61,709 nt of DNA, from assembly GCA_015206945.1 (NCBI GenBank), contig JADEXV010000013.1, forward strand, positions 1 to 61,709, in the 5' to 3' direction. The stretch is from Nostocales cyanobacterium LEGE 12452 (GTDB lineage: Bacteria; Cyanobacteriota; Cyanobacteriia; Cyanobacteriales; Nostocaceae). Position numbers and translations under genes: made by a program. Under the pieces are notes generated by a model. The model did no database searches, was not told the DNA's origin, and was given only the letters and a program-made list of their open reading frames with translations. The stretch's first letter is position 1, and each line of letters opens with the position of its first letter. Below are positions 28,580-37,664 of the stretch, in pieces.

Positions 28580-30904
28580 TTGAAACGAGCATTGAAAAAG
28601 AGAGAAAAAGCTGTGTTGAACAATACCCCCAGCAGCGATGATGCCCCGGTAGAACTGCTAAATGTGATGAATCCAAAAGTTAACAGCCGGGTGCGGACAA
28701 AAGCGGCGATGATTGGCTTGGCAATCTCTATGGGAGCAACCAGCCTTTTGGTGACTCGACAAAGCGATCAAGCCCAAGCAGCGGTGCCAGTAGGCAGCCA
28801 AAAGGCAACCTCAACTATTCCTGCTGTTCCTGACACCGAGGTGAAATTCGCCTCCACAAAGCTGGAGTCCCAAGCAGTCTCAGCAGCGAGCGTGCCGGAA
28901 AATCCTGTAATCGTGGAACCAACGGCAGTCTCACAAGTGCCTGGGCTTGAAGCTAAATGGCAAGTCGCAGCAAGTGGAATATCTTTGCAAGTTCCTGCAT
29001 CAAACACGTTTTCTCAAACAAACGCGGGTTATAAAAATTCCACCTACCTGAAGCCCCAAGTGGCACAGGGATTGAACAATACCTTAGCCGAAACTAGTTT
29101 TCCAACAGTCAATAATCTGTCTGACTATAGTGCTGATAGTGTTGATAGTACAAACGCATCACTAACTGCCCAGCCACAAACAGTGGCAACGTCAACCGCA
29201 GTCAACAGTGAAATAAATGCACAACTTAAGGCGCAACAAGAGTTCGCACTAAATCGCTTACAAGAAAAATCGAACCGTTTAAGAAAGAGTCTGGCGCAGT
29301 TGCAGTCTGGAGATACCAAAAATTTATCACAAGCTGATATAGCATTGGTGCAGCCGACAACTGTGGTTGAGAAGACTGCATTACCAGCCCAGTCAGACAG
29401 TTCTAGCGATGCAAGCCAAGCGAACCTGATATCGAGGTTAAAACAGAAGACACAGATAAGTGCATCTGTACCAGCAGCGCCAATAGTGATTGCCTCCTCG
29501 ACACATACAGCTTACGAAGTCAAACCTGGAGATACACTAGCAGCGATCGCCAGCAAATACAACACCTCAGTATCAGAACTAGTTAAAGCAAATAACCTCA
29601 ATAATCCCAATGAACTGCGAATTAGTCAAAAACTAGTTATTCCTGCTGTTCAAACTCCTGCTGTTCAAACTCCTGCTGTTCAAGTTGAGGCAACTGTAGC
29701 AAGTCAGCCCACTTTTGTAGAGTCTAGCAAAACTCCAAAGGTAGCTAACTCCCCTTTGAATATTGGTAGTGCTAACTCATATCTACCTAGTTCACCATCA
29801 CAAACTATTGCCGACAACAGTAGCGTTGCCGTCCCTACACCGGTAACTGTACAGATTCAGGCAAATAGTGCGACCGACTTAGAAACTGCCCCCCCTACAG
29901 CTAAATCTTATGGCGTCGGTGGTGACATTCCAGTGCCACAAGCTTTTGCCGAAATTCAACAGCCTAAGACACCAGCAAATAGGGTAGCAAGGGGAAACAA
30001 TAACAATAATGACCGTTTGCGGGGCTTACAAGCGGAAATCCAGAGGTTACAGCAGAAATATCGCGCTCAACAGTCTGGTAATTTAGTTGTGCCAGCAGCA
30101 GCGATTGAAGCAAATAATGCTGCTATGGTTACTCCTATTTCTACGCCGAATAATTTCAGTGTACCTAACCCTGCATCTAGACCCAATAATGTTGTAGCAA
30201 TACCAATTCCAGTTCCAACACCGATTCGGGCTAACTATAGCGTTCAGCCAATTAAGTCACAATTCCGTACTACTGTACGACCTGCCGAAGCAGTAAACCC
30301 AGAATTCTTGCCTAATCTAGGTTCTGCTAGCCAGTGGACTCCCTCTCGGACTCAATCTGCCACAAGGGTGGTAACGCCTCCTGGAAAAGTAAATGCCTCT
30401 GACTCCTTAGGAAAGATGCGAGGAACCACAGTTTCTCCACAGGTATTACCGCCTTTGGCAGCAGTGGATCAATATCTTCCCAGACCCATTGACGAACTTA
30501 CACCTCCTCCATCTTCCTCAACATTAGCTTATACCTGGCCAGCAAAGGGAACCTTGACTTCTGGCTATGGTTGGCGCTGGGGTAGAATGCACAAAGGAAT
30601 TGACGTTGCTAACTCCACTGGCACGCCAGTTGTCGCTTCAGCTGAGGGGACGATACTAAAAGCTGGCTGGAACAATGGTGGCTACGGCAACCTCGTCGAA
30701 ATCCGCCATCCTGATGGCAGCACTACTCGCTATGCTCATAACAGCAAGATTCTGGTGCAACCTGGTCAGGAAGTAAATCAGGGAGAAACAATTGCTTTAA
30801 TGGGTAGCACTGGTCACAGTACTGGTCCACACACCCACTTTGAAATCCATCGATCAGGCAAGGGTGCTGTTAACCCAATAGCTATGTTACCGGAACGCAT
30901 ATAA
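28580..30904 (+). CDS. LysM-M23 peptidoglycan endopeptidase
   Basis: 774 residues, TTG start chosen because AGGAGG lies seven bases upstream. A membrane/signal segment near residue 40-60 (AAMIGLAISMGATSLLV) follows a charged N-terminus. A LysM domain sits near 312-357 (YEVKPGDTLAAIASKYN, LRISQKLVIPA), followed by three PAVQT repeats encoded by a 15-base tandem repeat (29641-29684). The C-terminal M23/LytM domain has both zinc motifs, MHKGIDVA and HTHFEIH, so it should be catalytically active. Pro/Ala/Thr-rich linkers suggest it spans the periplasm. Likely role: peptidoglycan remodelling in growth or septal junctions. Confidence 0.9.
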   Translation: MKRALKKREKAVLNNTPSSDDAPVELLNVMNPKVNSRVRTKAAMIGLAISMGATSLLVTRQSDQAQAAVPVGSQKATSTIPAVPDTEVKFASTKLESQAVSAASVPENPVIVEPTAVSQVPGLEAKWQVAASGISLQVPASNTFSQTNAGYKNSTYLKPQVAQGLNNTLAETSFPTVNNLSDYSADSVDSTNASLTAQPQTVATSTAVNSEINAQLKAQQEFALNRLQEKSNRLRKSLAQLQSGDTKNLSQADIALVQPTTVVEKTALPAQSDSSSDASQANLISRLKQKTQISASVPAAPIVIASSTHTAYEVKPGDTLAAIASKYNTSVSELVKANNLNNPNELRISQKLVIPAVQTPAVQTPAVQVEATVASQPTFVESSKTPKVANSPLNIGSANSYLPSSPSQTIADNSSVAVPTPVTVQIQANSATDLETAPPTAKSYGVGGDIPVPQAFAEIQQPKTPANRVARGNNNNNDRLRGLQAEIQRLQQKYRAQQSGNLVVPAAAIEANNAAMVTPISTPNNFSVPNPASRPNNVVAIPIPVPTPIRANYSVQPIKSQFRTTVRPAEAVNPEFLPNLGSASQWTPSRTQSATRVVTPPGKVNASDSLGKMRGTTVSPQVLPPLAAVDQYLPRPIDELTPPPSSSTLAYTWPAKGTLTSGYGWRWGRMHKGIDVANSTGTPVVASAEGTILKAGWNNGGYGNLVEIRHPDGSTTRYAHNSKILVQPGQEVNQGETIALMGSTGHSTGPHTHFEIHRSGKGAVNPIAMLPERI

Positions 30905-30940
30905 TTGGCTGTCTGTAACTAAATTATTACCTTGTTAGTT

Positions 30941-30966
30941 GAGGGAGTTTCCTCCCTCTTCTCTTT
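30941..30966 (+). terminator. rho-independent terminator of the LysM-M23 gene
   Basis: Perfect arms GAGGGAG (30941-30947) and CTCCCTC (30952-30958) with loop TTTC, followed by TTCTCTTTT. Confidence 0.75.
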
Positions 30967-31066
30967 TCTATTACCTCAATAGGGATGAAAGTTCTAACAA
31001 AATTACAAAAAAGGCTAGTCTTGAGCAAATTTGTATGCTATACTAATTAATGATTTTGAAAAACAT

Positions 31067-31140
31067 GGCTCAGTAGCTCAGTTGGTTAGAGCACGGGACT
31101 CATAAGCCTGGGGTCGTTGGTTCAACTCCGACCTGAGCCA
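31067..31140 (+). tRNA. tRNA-Met (anticodon CAT, elongator type)
   Basis: A 74-base cloverleaf: acceptor GGCTCAG/CTGAGCC, D-arm GCTC/GAGC, anticodon loop CTCATAA, T-loop TTCAACT, discriminator A, CCA not encoded. The anticodon stem CGGGA/GCCTG has a mismatch at the loop-closing pair (A31 x G39). Elongator Met is preferred over tRNA-Ile(CAU) from overall similarity to the elongator sequence. An integrase remnant begins about 90 bases downstream. Confidence 0.9.
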
Positions 31141-31232
31141 CTTTAAAAGTAAGATAATATAAGGGTTTCAGCTTCTGTACATTAGTGGTCACGGAAGCTG
31201 AATCTTTGTTTTAACTCTCCTTTGACTATCCA

Positions 31233-31705
31233 ATGACTATCCAAAATAGTCAAAGGATTACCATTAAAGTTGGTATTGAAGTATCTAAAGGTTATCTTAG
31301 ATTAAGATTTCCTAGAGCTTTATTTAATGGCAATCAGAAATACTTATCTTTGAATCTAACTGACACTCTTGAGAATCAAGTTGCTGCTGAGATTTAGGCA
31401 CGACGAATAGAGTTAGATATCCTAGCTGGTTATTTTGACCCTACCCTTGCTAAATACAAAGCTGACCACACCACACCGCTACCCTAAGAAACAAAAGGTA
31501 TACAGCCTACTTGAGTTATGGGAAAAGTATGCTCACTTTAAAAGTGGTCAAGTACAGGAATCAACTCTTGTCCGTGACTACTCATTATCTTGTCCGTGAC
31601 TACTCATTAATAGAGAAGCGCATCAGAGCATTACCTACTACTGATGCTAGTCAAGCAGTGATGATAAGGAACTATTTACTGAGTACTTATTCTGCTGAAA
31701 CGCTT
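31233..31705 (+). pseudogene. decayed tyrosine-type integrase (arm-binding and core-binding parts)
   Basis: Reads MTIQNSQRITIKVGIEVS..., RFPRALFNGNQKYLSL, then an in-frame TAG, ARRIELDILAGYFDPT, a TAA and a frameshift, then LLELWEKYAHFKSGQ and STLVRDYS in another frame, as in N-terminal arm and SAM-like core-binding domains of phage-type integrases. The catalytic domain is missing. A 22-base tandem duplication (31566-31587 and 31588-31609) adds a further shift. Its position just downstream of tRNA-Met fits tRNA-targeted integration. The ORF at 31511-32155 fuses its end to an IS4-family tail. Confidence 0.7.
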
Positions 31706-32155
31706 CTGACTACAGAAGTTGTTGCAGATATCCAGATGGCTTCTACGATTTTGCGTTGGTATTCTTACCGTTGGCGGGTAGAAGAATATCACAAAATCTT
31801 CAAATCGGGTTGCCAGGTGGAACGATACAGGCTGGCTGCTGAGGGCATGAAGACCTTAGTTGGTTTTTTGAGTGTAATTGCTGTTGAGCTCTTGCAGTTA
31901 ACTTATCTACATCGTACCCTGCCTTCAGCCTCCGCCATTGAGATCCTTAACCCTCTTCAGCTTCGGATTTTAAAAGCTAAATCTCCTAAACTCCCCAAGG
32001 TGCTAACAGTTAGTTGGGCCGTGGAAGCTGTCGCTCGTCTTGGCGGCTACCTGGAACATCGAAGCAAAACACCAATTGGTATCCAAGTACTGTGGCGAGG
32101 TTGGTTAAAATTACACGACCTCTGTGAGGGGTGGCAGCTTGCTAGAGAGACTTAA
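31700..32155 (+). pseudogene. C-terminal fragment of an IS4-family transposase
   Basis: From about LLTTEVVADIQMAS onward the frame matches the C-terminal part of IS4/Tn5-type transposases: WYSYRWRVEEYHKIFKSGCQ carries the YREK-like signature with the catalytic Glu, then VERYRLAAEGMKTLVGFLSV. The N-terminal half with the two catalytic Asp residues is absent and the reading frame runs in from the integrase remnant, so it is a chimeric dead ORF. Confidence 0.75.
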
Positions 32156-32243
32156 CGGGAAAAGTCAGATATTTATTCTCCTCTGCACCCCTGCTCCTCT
32201 GCAACCCTTACACTGCCTAACATTCAGCTTAACTTAGTGCCAT

Positions 32244-32609
32244 TCGGTCTTGAGCAAAGCACGAGAAGGCAAGTTACATGACAAACGCTTTCATGACGAA
32301 GATGACATTGCAGGCAGTGTGCCTGATGAAATTCCAATTGAGGTAGACTCTGGTTTTCAAGGGATACAAAAGCAGTATGACAATATTGTTCTTCCGCATA
32401 AAAAACCCAAAGCAGGTGAGTTAAGTGACCTTCAAAAAGCCCACAATCGTCAATTAAGTGAATCCCGTGTAGTTTGTGAAAAAGCTTTTGCTGGTGGGAA
32501 GCGATATAACGCTGTCAGTTTCATTTATCGAAATCGAATTGAAAACTTTGACGATCGCTTAATGTTGACCGCGGCAGGATTATGGAACTTTTACTTGATG
32601 GCTGCTTAA
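32244..32609 (+). pseudogene. C-terminal fragment of an IS5-family transposase
   Basis: About 120 codons: DDIAGSVPDEIPIEVDSGFQ, LPHKKPKAGELSDLQKAHN, ESRVVCEKAFAGGKRYNA, ENFDDRLMLTAAGLWNFYL. This is the DDE_Tnp_4-type C-terminus with the catalytic Glu in the VCEKAF motif; the N-terminal DNA-binding part and first Asp are missing. The frame enters from upstream without a true start (TTG at 32250 is fortuitous). Confidence 0.75.
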
Positions 32610-32885
32610 TAACATCACTTCTAGAGTTCCATTTTCTCACTCATCTTTTATTTCCCGACAACTCTATTAGATACTTATCGACTTAAATGGAGTAAGTATG
32701 TCTTCATTTCTATTTAGGTAAAATGTACAACCAATATCTTAAGTGTACTTAACCAGACCGGAAAACGATACATAATTTAAATATAGTTGTCTTGACTTAA
32801 CTTGTATAAACTTGCATAATAATTAAGCTAATACAATTTATAAAACTAATTAGTAAGCTTAAAAAGTTTACATATTAGGAGTTAT

Positions 32886-32958
32886 GGGGTTATAGCGCAG
32901 TTGGTAGCGCACCTCAATGGCATTGAGGGGGTCAGCGGTTCGAATCCGCTTAGCTCCA
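32886..32958 (+). tRNA. tRNA-Ala (anticodon GGC)
   Basis: 73-base cloverleaf: acceptor GGGGTTA/TAGCTCC with two wobble pairs, D-arm GCGC/GCGC, anticodon stem CCTCA/TGAGG around loop ATGGCAT, T-loop TTCGAAT, discriminator A. Confidence 0.93.
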
Positions 32959-32991
32959 TTATTAAAACCTAGCTACTCAAAATCTTTTTTT

Positions 32992-33072
32992 GCGACAACA
33001 AGCACTAGTTGTCCAAAAAGGTCAATTTATGCTTGTTGTTCTCAAAGGACAACTAATGCTTGTCATTGTCGC
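32992..33072. repeat. three TnsB-site-like repeats just downstream of tRNA-Ala
   Basis: Three related ~23-26 bp copies: plus strand 32992-33014, minus strand 33020-33043, minus strand 33047-33072. Shared core ACAAGCAYTAGTTGTCC (copy 2 reads ACAAGCATAAATTGACC). The outer two copies form an inverted pair whose ends are GCGACAA...TTGTCGC, so the block can also be seen as an 81-base element with imperfect inverted ends. The text resembles transposase-binding sites at the ends of cyanobacterial Tn7-like elements (TGACA...TGTC repeats). Confidence 0.6.
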
Positions 33073-33147
33073 ATAAAAAGAGAGGGAGAGGAAGGCAAGG
33101 AAAAGCGTAGAAGAAATGATTGCTCAATGGCTCGAAGCAAATTTAAG

Positions 33148-33549
33148 TTAGCATTTGCCTAATTGGCATTGTATCTCTTGCAATGCTGTACGGGCTTCTC
33201 TGTATCTTAAGTATCCTGGCATACTCATCTGTGCTGAAACGCGGGCTTCAGACGGATATACTCCCTGATTATGTAAACTTAGGGCAATTCATCGAACTTC
33301 ATCGCAAGACTGCTGTAAATTTCTCAGAAGAATCGCCTTTCTATCGCTGAGGTATTTGGCAGAGATGGCATGACATAAACTTGGAAAATGCCTAAAAATA
33401 GTTCTTCTGTCGCATTCCAAACGCCTAGCAACCTCTTCCATTGATGGTGATGGGGAATAATTACTCTCAAGCACTCCTTCTAGATTTTGTTGTACTTTGT
33501 TAGCATCAAAAGACTTTGCACTTGCCCTGGTCTGGGGTTTTGATTGAAG
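33148..33549 (-). pseudogene. C-terminal remnant of a TniQ/TnsD-like protein with helix-turn-helix
   Basis: The minus-strand frame reads SPSMEEVARRLECDRRTIFR, HFPSLCHAISAKYLSDRKA, QQSCDEVR, then an in-frame TGA (33291-33289), then ALSLHNQGVYPSEARVSAQM and PGYLRYREARTALQE to TAA at 33148. From memory this is the repeated HTH module at the C-terminus of long cyanobacterial TniQ/TnsD-like target selectors. The N-terminal zinc-binding TniQ part is missing. The upstream end merges into a dispersed repeat (33554-33584). Confidence 0.55.
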
Positions 33550-33577
33550 TGGTGCGATGCCTACGGCGGTAAACTAC

Positions 33578-33880
33578 GCAGCACTTGAGGAGCAGTTAAA
33601 AACAGGAAAGGGCTTTAGTAGCTATAGCGCAATAAATAGTTGATAGGTTGAAACAAGAACATGGACAAGATATCGAGTATGCAACGGTTTATGCGTGGGT
33701 TCGATATCGATTAAGAGCAAAACTAAAAGTGCCTCGTCCTCAAAGCCATAAACAAGACGAAAAATTGGTATCTGAGTTTAAAAAAAACTTGGAATTATTC
33801 TCAATTGTCTAGAAGAACATCTAGTGTCAGGAAAATTTATTCATTACCTCTGTCAGGATGAAACTAGGGTGGGATTTTAG
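33578..33880 (+). pseudogene. IS630-family transposase remnant
   Basis: Pieces in shifted frames: ALEEQLKTGKGFSSYSAI, then KQEHGQDIEYATVYAWVRYR and LRAKLKVPRPQSHKQDEK, then stop codons, then HYLCQDETRVG, where the Asp would be the first catalytic residue of the DDE domain. Only the N-terminal HTH part and the start of the catalytic domain survive. Nothing recognisable lies between it and the tRNA-Arg gene. Confidence 0.65.
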
Positions 33881-34063
33881 AGGCTCTTTTCTATGCAGCT
33901 TCATATTAAATTGGTATTATAACCAAAAATTATATTAATAAGTCTGACATATAATTTTTCTGTATTCCAGCTATCCGTTGCAATTCTGTCTCATCGGGTA
34001 GATTGGTTTTATCCAGTGAGAGAAAATGACCTCTCGATTTTGTGGTTATTCTTGTAAAAGTAA

Positions 34064-34136
34064 CGAGCGCGGAGGGATTTGAACCCCCGACCCACAGAAC
34101 CGGAATCTGTTGCTCTATCCACTGAGCTACGCGCCC
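34064..34136 (-). tRNA. tRNA-Arg (anticodon CCG)
   Basis: Minus-strand cloverleaf: acceptor GGGCGCG/CGCGCTC, D-arm GCTC/GAGC, anticodon stem ACAGA/TCTGT around TTCCGGT, T-arm GGGGG TTCAAAT CCCTC, discriminator G. Confidence 0.92.
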
Positions 34137-34180
34137 TTAATCTTCCATATTATAGCACGTCTGTGATAAAGTTCGCAGCT

Positions 34181-35368
34181 TTAAAGATAATTAGCTGGGT
34201 CTACGGGTGTACCATTCCGACGAACTTCAAAGTGGAGATGGGGTCCAGTTGAGAAACCTGTGGAACCGACAGCAGCGATCGCTTGTCCGCGTTCAACTGC
34301 TTGTCCTTCAGAAACATATAACTCGCTGCTATGACCGTAGAGTGTAGTCATGCCATTACCGTGATTGATAATTAGCGCTCTGCCATAACCACCATACCAC
34401 CCAGCAAAAATTACTGTTCCTGAATCGGCTGCCCGAATTTTACTGCCATAGCTGGCGGCAAAATCCAACCCGGCATGAAAGCGACGATAGCCAAGAATAG
34501 GGTGAACCCGCCAGCCAAAAGGACTGCTAGTAGAAGCATCGCTAGGATATGCCATTACACCAGTTCCCCGGATGATGATACTTGTCCGGCTGTTGGTTTT
34601 TCCTTGAGCTTCTGCTACCTTTTGTTGAATCAAGACTTCCAGATTTTTTGATTCTCTTTCTAGCTGATTTTGCGCTGCTTCCAAGGCGAGGCGATCGCTA
34701 TTTAGGCGTTGAATCAATTCTGATTGTGATTGCGCCTGGGTTTGATAATCGGCTTTTTGTGCTAATAGTTGCTCGCGAATTAAGCCAATTTCGTTTTTTT
34801 GCTGTTCTACTTCCGTTTTTTGTTTGTCAATCGAGTTTGCTTGGGTGTTGAGTTTTGCCAAAATTTGTTGGTCTGCCTGAAACACTAACTTCAACTGATG
34901 ACGACGGCTGAAAAAGTCGTTGATATTTTCACTTTCGAGCAAAACTGCCCATCCAACAGAAGCAGGCGATCGCTGGAGATAACGCAATCGTGCTACTGTT
35001 GCGATTTGCCGCTCCTGATATGAACGTTCTGCCACATCTAAATCATTTTCTAACTGTTGGAGGCGTTGGGTAGCAAGTTGTAATCGTGATTCGCTCTCTT
35101 GCAGATAGCTATCTGTAGTTTGCAGATTTTGCTTTAAACCAGTGAGGTGTTTTTGGGCCTCTTGTTGGAGATTATTTAAGCGATCGCGCTCGTTAACCAC
35201 ACTTTGCTGCTGCTGGTTCATTTGTTGCTGCTGTTGTCGCAGAGTATCAATAGACCCTGTAGACGTTGCATCCGCTGGAATTAATCCCAAACAAATCCAT
35301 AAAAAACAGCAAAATACAATAGATAAACAGCAATAAATCTGCTTTTTTTCTAGAAATCGCCCTCTCAT
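34181..35368 (-). CDS. EnvC-like M23 metallopeptidase with coiled coil
   Basis: 395 residues: signal peptide (CLSIVFCCFLWICLGLIPADA), a Gln-rich coiled coil from about 40 to 255, then a LytM/M23 domain with FHAGLDFA and HLHFEVR, both zinc motifs intact. EnvC/NlpD-type proteins act in the periplasm, either cleaving peptide cross-links or activating amidases during cell separation; intact zinc ligands suggest real endopeptidase activity here. It starts 45 bases downstream of tRNA-Arg on the same strand in reverse order (tRNA follows the gene). Confidence 0.9.
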   Translation of the reverse strand: MRGRFLEKKQIYCCLSIVFCCFLWICLGLIPADATSTGSIDTLRQQQQQMNQQQQSVVNERDRLNNLQQEAQKHLTGLKQNLQTTDSYLQESESRLQLATQRLQQLENDLDVAERSYQERQIATVARLRYLQRSPASVGWAVLLESENINDFFSRRHQLKLVFQADQQILAKLNTQANSIDKQKTEVEQQKNEIGLIREQLLAQKADYQTQAQSQSELIQRLNSDRLALEAAQNQLERESKNLEVLIQQKVAEAQGKTNSRTSIIIRGTGVMAYPSDASTSSPFGWRVHPILGYRRFHAGLDFAASYGSKIRAADSGTVIFAGWYGGYGRALIINHGNGMTTLYGHSSELYVSEGQAVERGQAIAAVGSTGFSTGPHLHFEVRRNGTPVDPANYL

Positions 35369-35526
35369 AGTGCGAACCTAATCAAAACGATACTTTCAAA
35401 CACTATGAGGATTATTCCCAAAATTTGATTCACCCACGCCAAAGCATTATTAAATTGTCTGCCAAGTTGTAACACAAGAATTCCAGCTATGTCAGCATTG
35501 AGCAGGGATGTGAGCGGGTGAGATGT

Positions 35527-35814
35527 ATGAAGGCACGTATAGCAATTCTCTTAATTACCTTGGTTTTTCCAGGTTTGGCAGTGGTAGGAGTATCGTTGTA
35601 TTGGTTTAATCTCGATTATGCAGCACTGATTAAAGCTGAAAAGTATATGGAAAACCTAGTAGAGGTTGGAAAAGTAAATGATAGACAGTTAGAGTATGCC
35701 TATCATCGCACCTACATTCATCGCATCAACGTATTTGCCGATGGTACTTGGGGATTACTAGGAGGTGTAATTACAGCACTAGGTATACATGGATTAGTCA
35801 CTATTAAAGAATAG
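35527..35814 (+). CDS. small membrane protein, unknown function
   Basis: 95 residues from ATG 35527 (GTG 35518 also in frame). Two hydrophobic segments: residues 5-27 (IAILLITLVFPGLAVVGVSLYW) and a C-terminal one (WGLLGGVITALGIHGL), with a charged middle loop. No family recognised. It is divergent from the EnvC-like gene. Confidence 0.55.
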   Translation: MKARIAILLITLVFPGLAVVGVSLYWFNLDYAALIKAEKYMENLVEVGKVNDRQLEYAYHRTYIHRINVFADGTWGLLGGVITALGIHGLVTIKE

Positions 35815-35838
35815 ATAGGGAGTGGGGACAAGGGGAGC

Positions 35839-35930
35839 ATACTTCGACTGCGCTCAGTAACCGGGGGAGCAGGGGAGAAGTAGTAAGTTTTTCCCCTCTG
35901 CCCCCTGGTCACTGAGCGTAGCCGAAGTGC
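35839..35930. repeat. dispersed inverted repeat
   Basis: Arms near 35841 (ACTTCGACTGCGCTCAGTA) and 35910 (CACTGAGCGTAGCCGAAGTG) are imperfect complements flanking G- and C-rich tracts. It lies between the small membrane protein and the convergent trmFO gene. Confidence 0.6.
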
Positions 35931-35959
35931 TGCCCCTCCGCTCCTCTGCGCAATCCTCA

Positions 35960-37276
35960 TTAATTACGATTAGCTTTCCAGTTTGCTAGATCGGTTAAAG
36001 AGCGATCGCGGTAACGTCCATAACGCTCTGGTTTACTTTTGATTTTCATTCCTAAATCGGGAAAAATCCCAAAGTTAGGCGGCATTGGTTGGAAATGTTT
36101 CGGCGAAGCAGAACTAATAAATTCTAATAATGCACCCATCATGGTTGTTGGTGGTAAAACCAAAGCTTCTTTACCCAAAGCTAATCGCGCGGCATTAATT
36201 CCCGCCAAGCAACCACCCGCAGCCGCAGCAGTATAACCTTCAGTACCAATCAATTGTCCAGCGGCTAACAATGTCGGACGCTCTTTGAATTGCAAGGTAG
36301 GATGCATTAATTGGGGAGCATTAATAAAAGTGTTGCGGTGCATTACTCCCAGCCTGACAAACTCTGCTTTTTCTAAACTAGGAATTAACTGAAAGATTCG
36401 CTTTTGCTCACCCCAACGCAGATTAGTTTGAAATCCTACCATGTTCCACAGTTGACCAGCTTTATCTTCTTGTCGTAACTGCACCACAGCATAAGGACGT
36501 TCCCCTGTGCGAGTATCTGACAATCCCACTGGCTTTAGGGGGCCGTAACGCATGGTATCTTCCCCGCGGTGGGCTAGTTCTTCTATGGGTAAACAAGCTT
36601 CAAAAAATTTCGCCGTTTCTCGTTCAAAACCCTTGAGTTCTGTTTGTTCAGCTTTACAGAGTTCTTCTCGAAAGTGCAAGTACTGCTCTTTATTCATTGG
36701 GCAGTTGAGATAAGCAGCTTCACCTTTGTCATAACGTGATGCCATAAAAGCAATGTCACGATTAATCGATTCTCCCACGATAATCGGACTAGCCGCATCA
36801 AAAAAGCTCAGGTATTCCATCCCCGTAAAGCGCTGCAAATCTTCTGCTAAGTCCGGACTAGTTAAAGGTCCGGTTGCCAAAACCACAATCCCTTCAGGAA
36901 TCGCAGACACTTCACCCCGACGGAATTCAACTAAAGGATGACTTGCTAAAGTTTCAGTTAAATCTTGGCCAAATTGTCCCCTGTCTACGGCTAGCGCCCC
37001 ACCAGCAGGAACGGCGTGTTCATCAGCTTTTGAGATGACGATCGAACCGAGTTGGCGTAATTCTTCGTGTAATAATCCCGCCGCGCGATCGCTTGCCATT
37101 GCCCCAAAGGAATTACTACACACTAATTCTGCTAAATGTTCTGTATGATGAGCCGGACTAAATCGCTTTGGACGCATTTCATGCAGAATTACTGGCACTC
37201 CGGCTTGCGCTATTTGCCAAGCTGCTTCTGTCCCAGCTAGTCCACCTCCAATTACTTGTATCGGTTGTGTTTCCAT
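35960..37276 (-). CDS. trmFO: methylenetetrahydrofolate-tRNA (uracil-54-C5) methyltransferase
   Basis: 438 residues, full length. N-terminal FAD-binding motif [18 protein letters not shown], then [20 protein letters not shown] and [20 protein letters not shown], typical of TrmFO. The Cys in VCSNSF and a second near [20 protein letters not shown] correspond to the conserved catalytic region. It makes ribothymidine 54 in the T-loop of tRNAs using folate and FAD rather than SAM. Confidence 0.95.
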   Translation of the reverse strand: METQPIQVIGGGLAGTEAAWQIAQAGVPVILHEMRPKRFSPAHHTEHLAELVCSNSFGAMASDRAAGLLHEELRQLGSIVISKADEHAVPAGGALAVDRGQFGQDLTETLASHPLVEFRRGEVSAIPEGIVVLATGPLTSPDLAEDLQRFTGMEYLSFFDAASPIIVGESINRDIAFMASRYDKGEAAYLNCPMNKEQYLHFREELCKAEQTELKGFERETAKFFEACLPIEELAHRGEDTMRYGPLKPVGLSDTRTGERPYAVVQLRQEDKAGQLWNMVGFQTNLRWGEQKRIFQLIPSLEKAEFVRLGVMHRNTFINAPQLMHPTLQFKERPTLLAAGQLIGTEGYTAAAAGGCLAGINAARLALGKEALVLPPTTMMGALLEFISSASPKHFQPMPPNFGIFPDLGMKIKSKPERYGRYRDRSLTDLANWKANRN

Positions 37277-37664
37277 AGTTAAATTTTAATTCCCATATTA
37301 TAAGTATCCATCAGCATTACAAAAGTAAAATTAAATAAAAACCGATGTTAAACCATAACAAGTGTATATAAGGTATTGGGTCAATTGTAACGTTGAGACT
37401 AGACTTTCAAGGTTTTTTACAATCGTTTTTGCCATAATATGAAAATCCACCGACAACGCTGGGCTGAACATTTTCCAACTGACACACCGTCAGAAAGTGC
37501 ATCGCGTCCTCAGCCCTTGCCTAATTGGATTAATCAAAAAAGTAGCAAAATTAGTCATAAAAGTAGGTTTTTTAGATATAAACCCTTGATTTATTTTTGT
37601 TACAGATGATACATTAAGTATGCATTCAATAATTAGCTAAAAATGCGTAATTGGGACGTGATTT

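Noticed and set aside
31067-31140. tRNA-Ile with lysidine-modified CAU anticodon
   Set aside because: The overall sequence is closer to elongator tRNA-Met; not excluded without a covariance model.
32917-33162. 81-codon ORF starting inside tRNA-Ala
   Set aside because: Overlaps the tRNA and the TnsB-site-like repeats; no protein-like features.
37439-37609. 56-codon plus-strand ORF before the double-glycine peptide
   Set aside because: Starts plausibly (MKIHRQRWAEHFPTDTPSES) but runs into basic low-complexity text; could be a truncated gene start, not enough to call.
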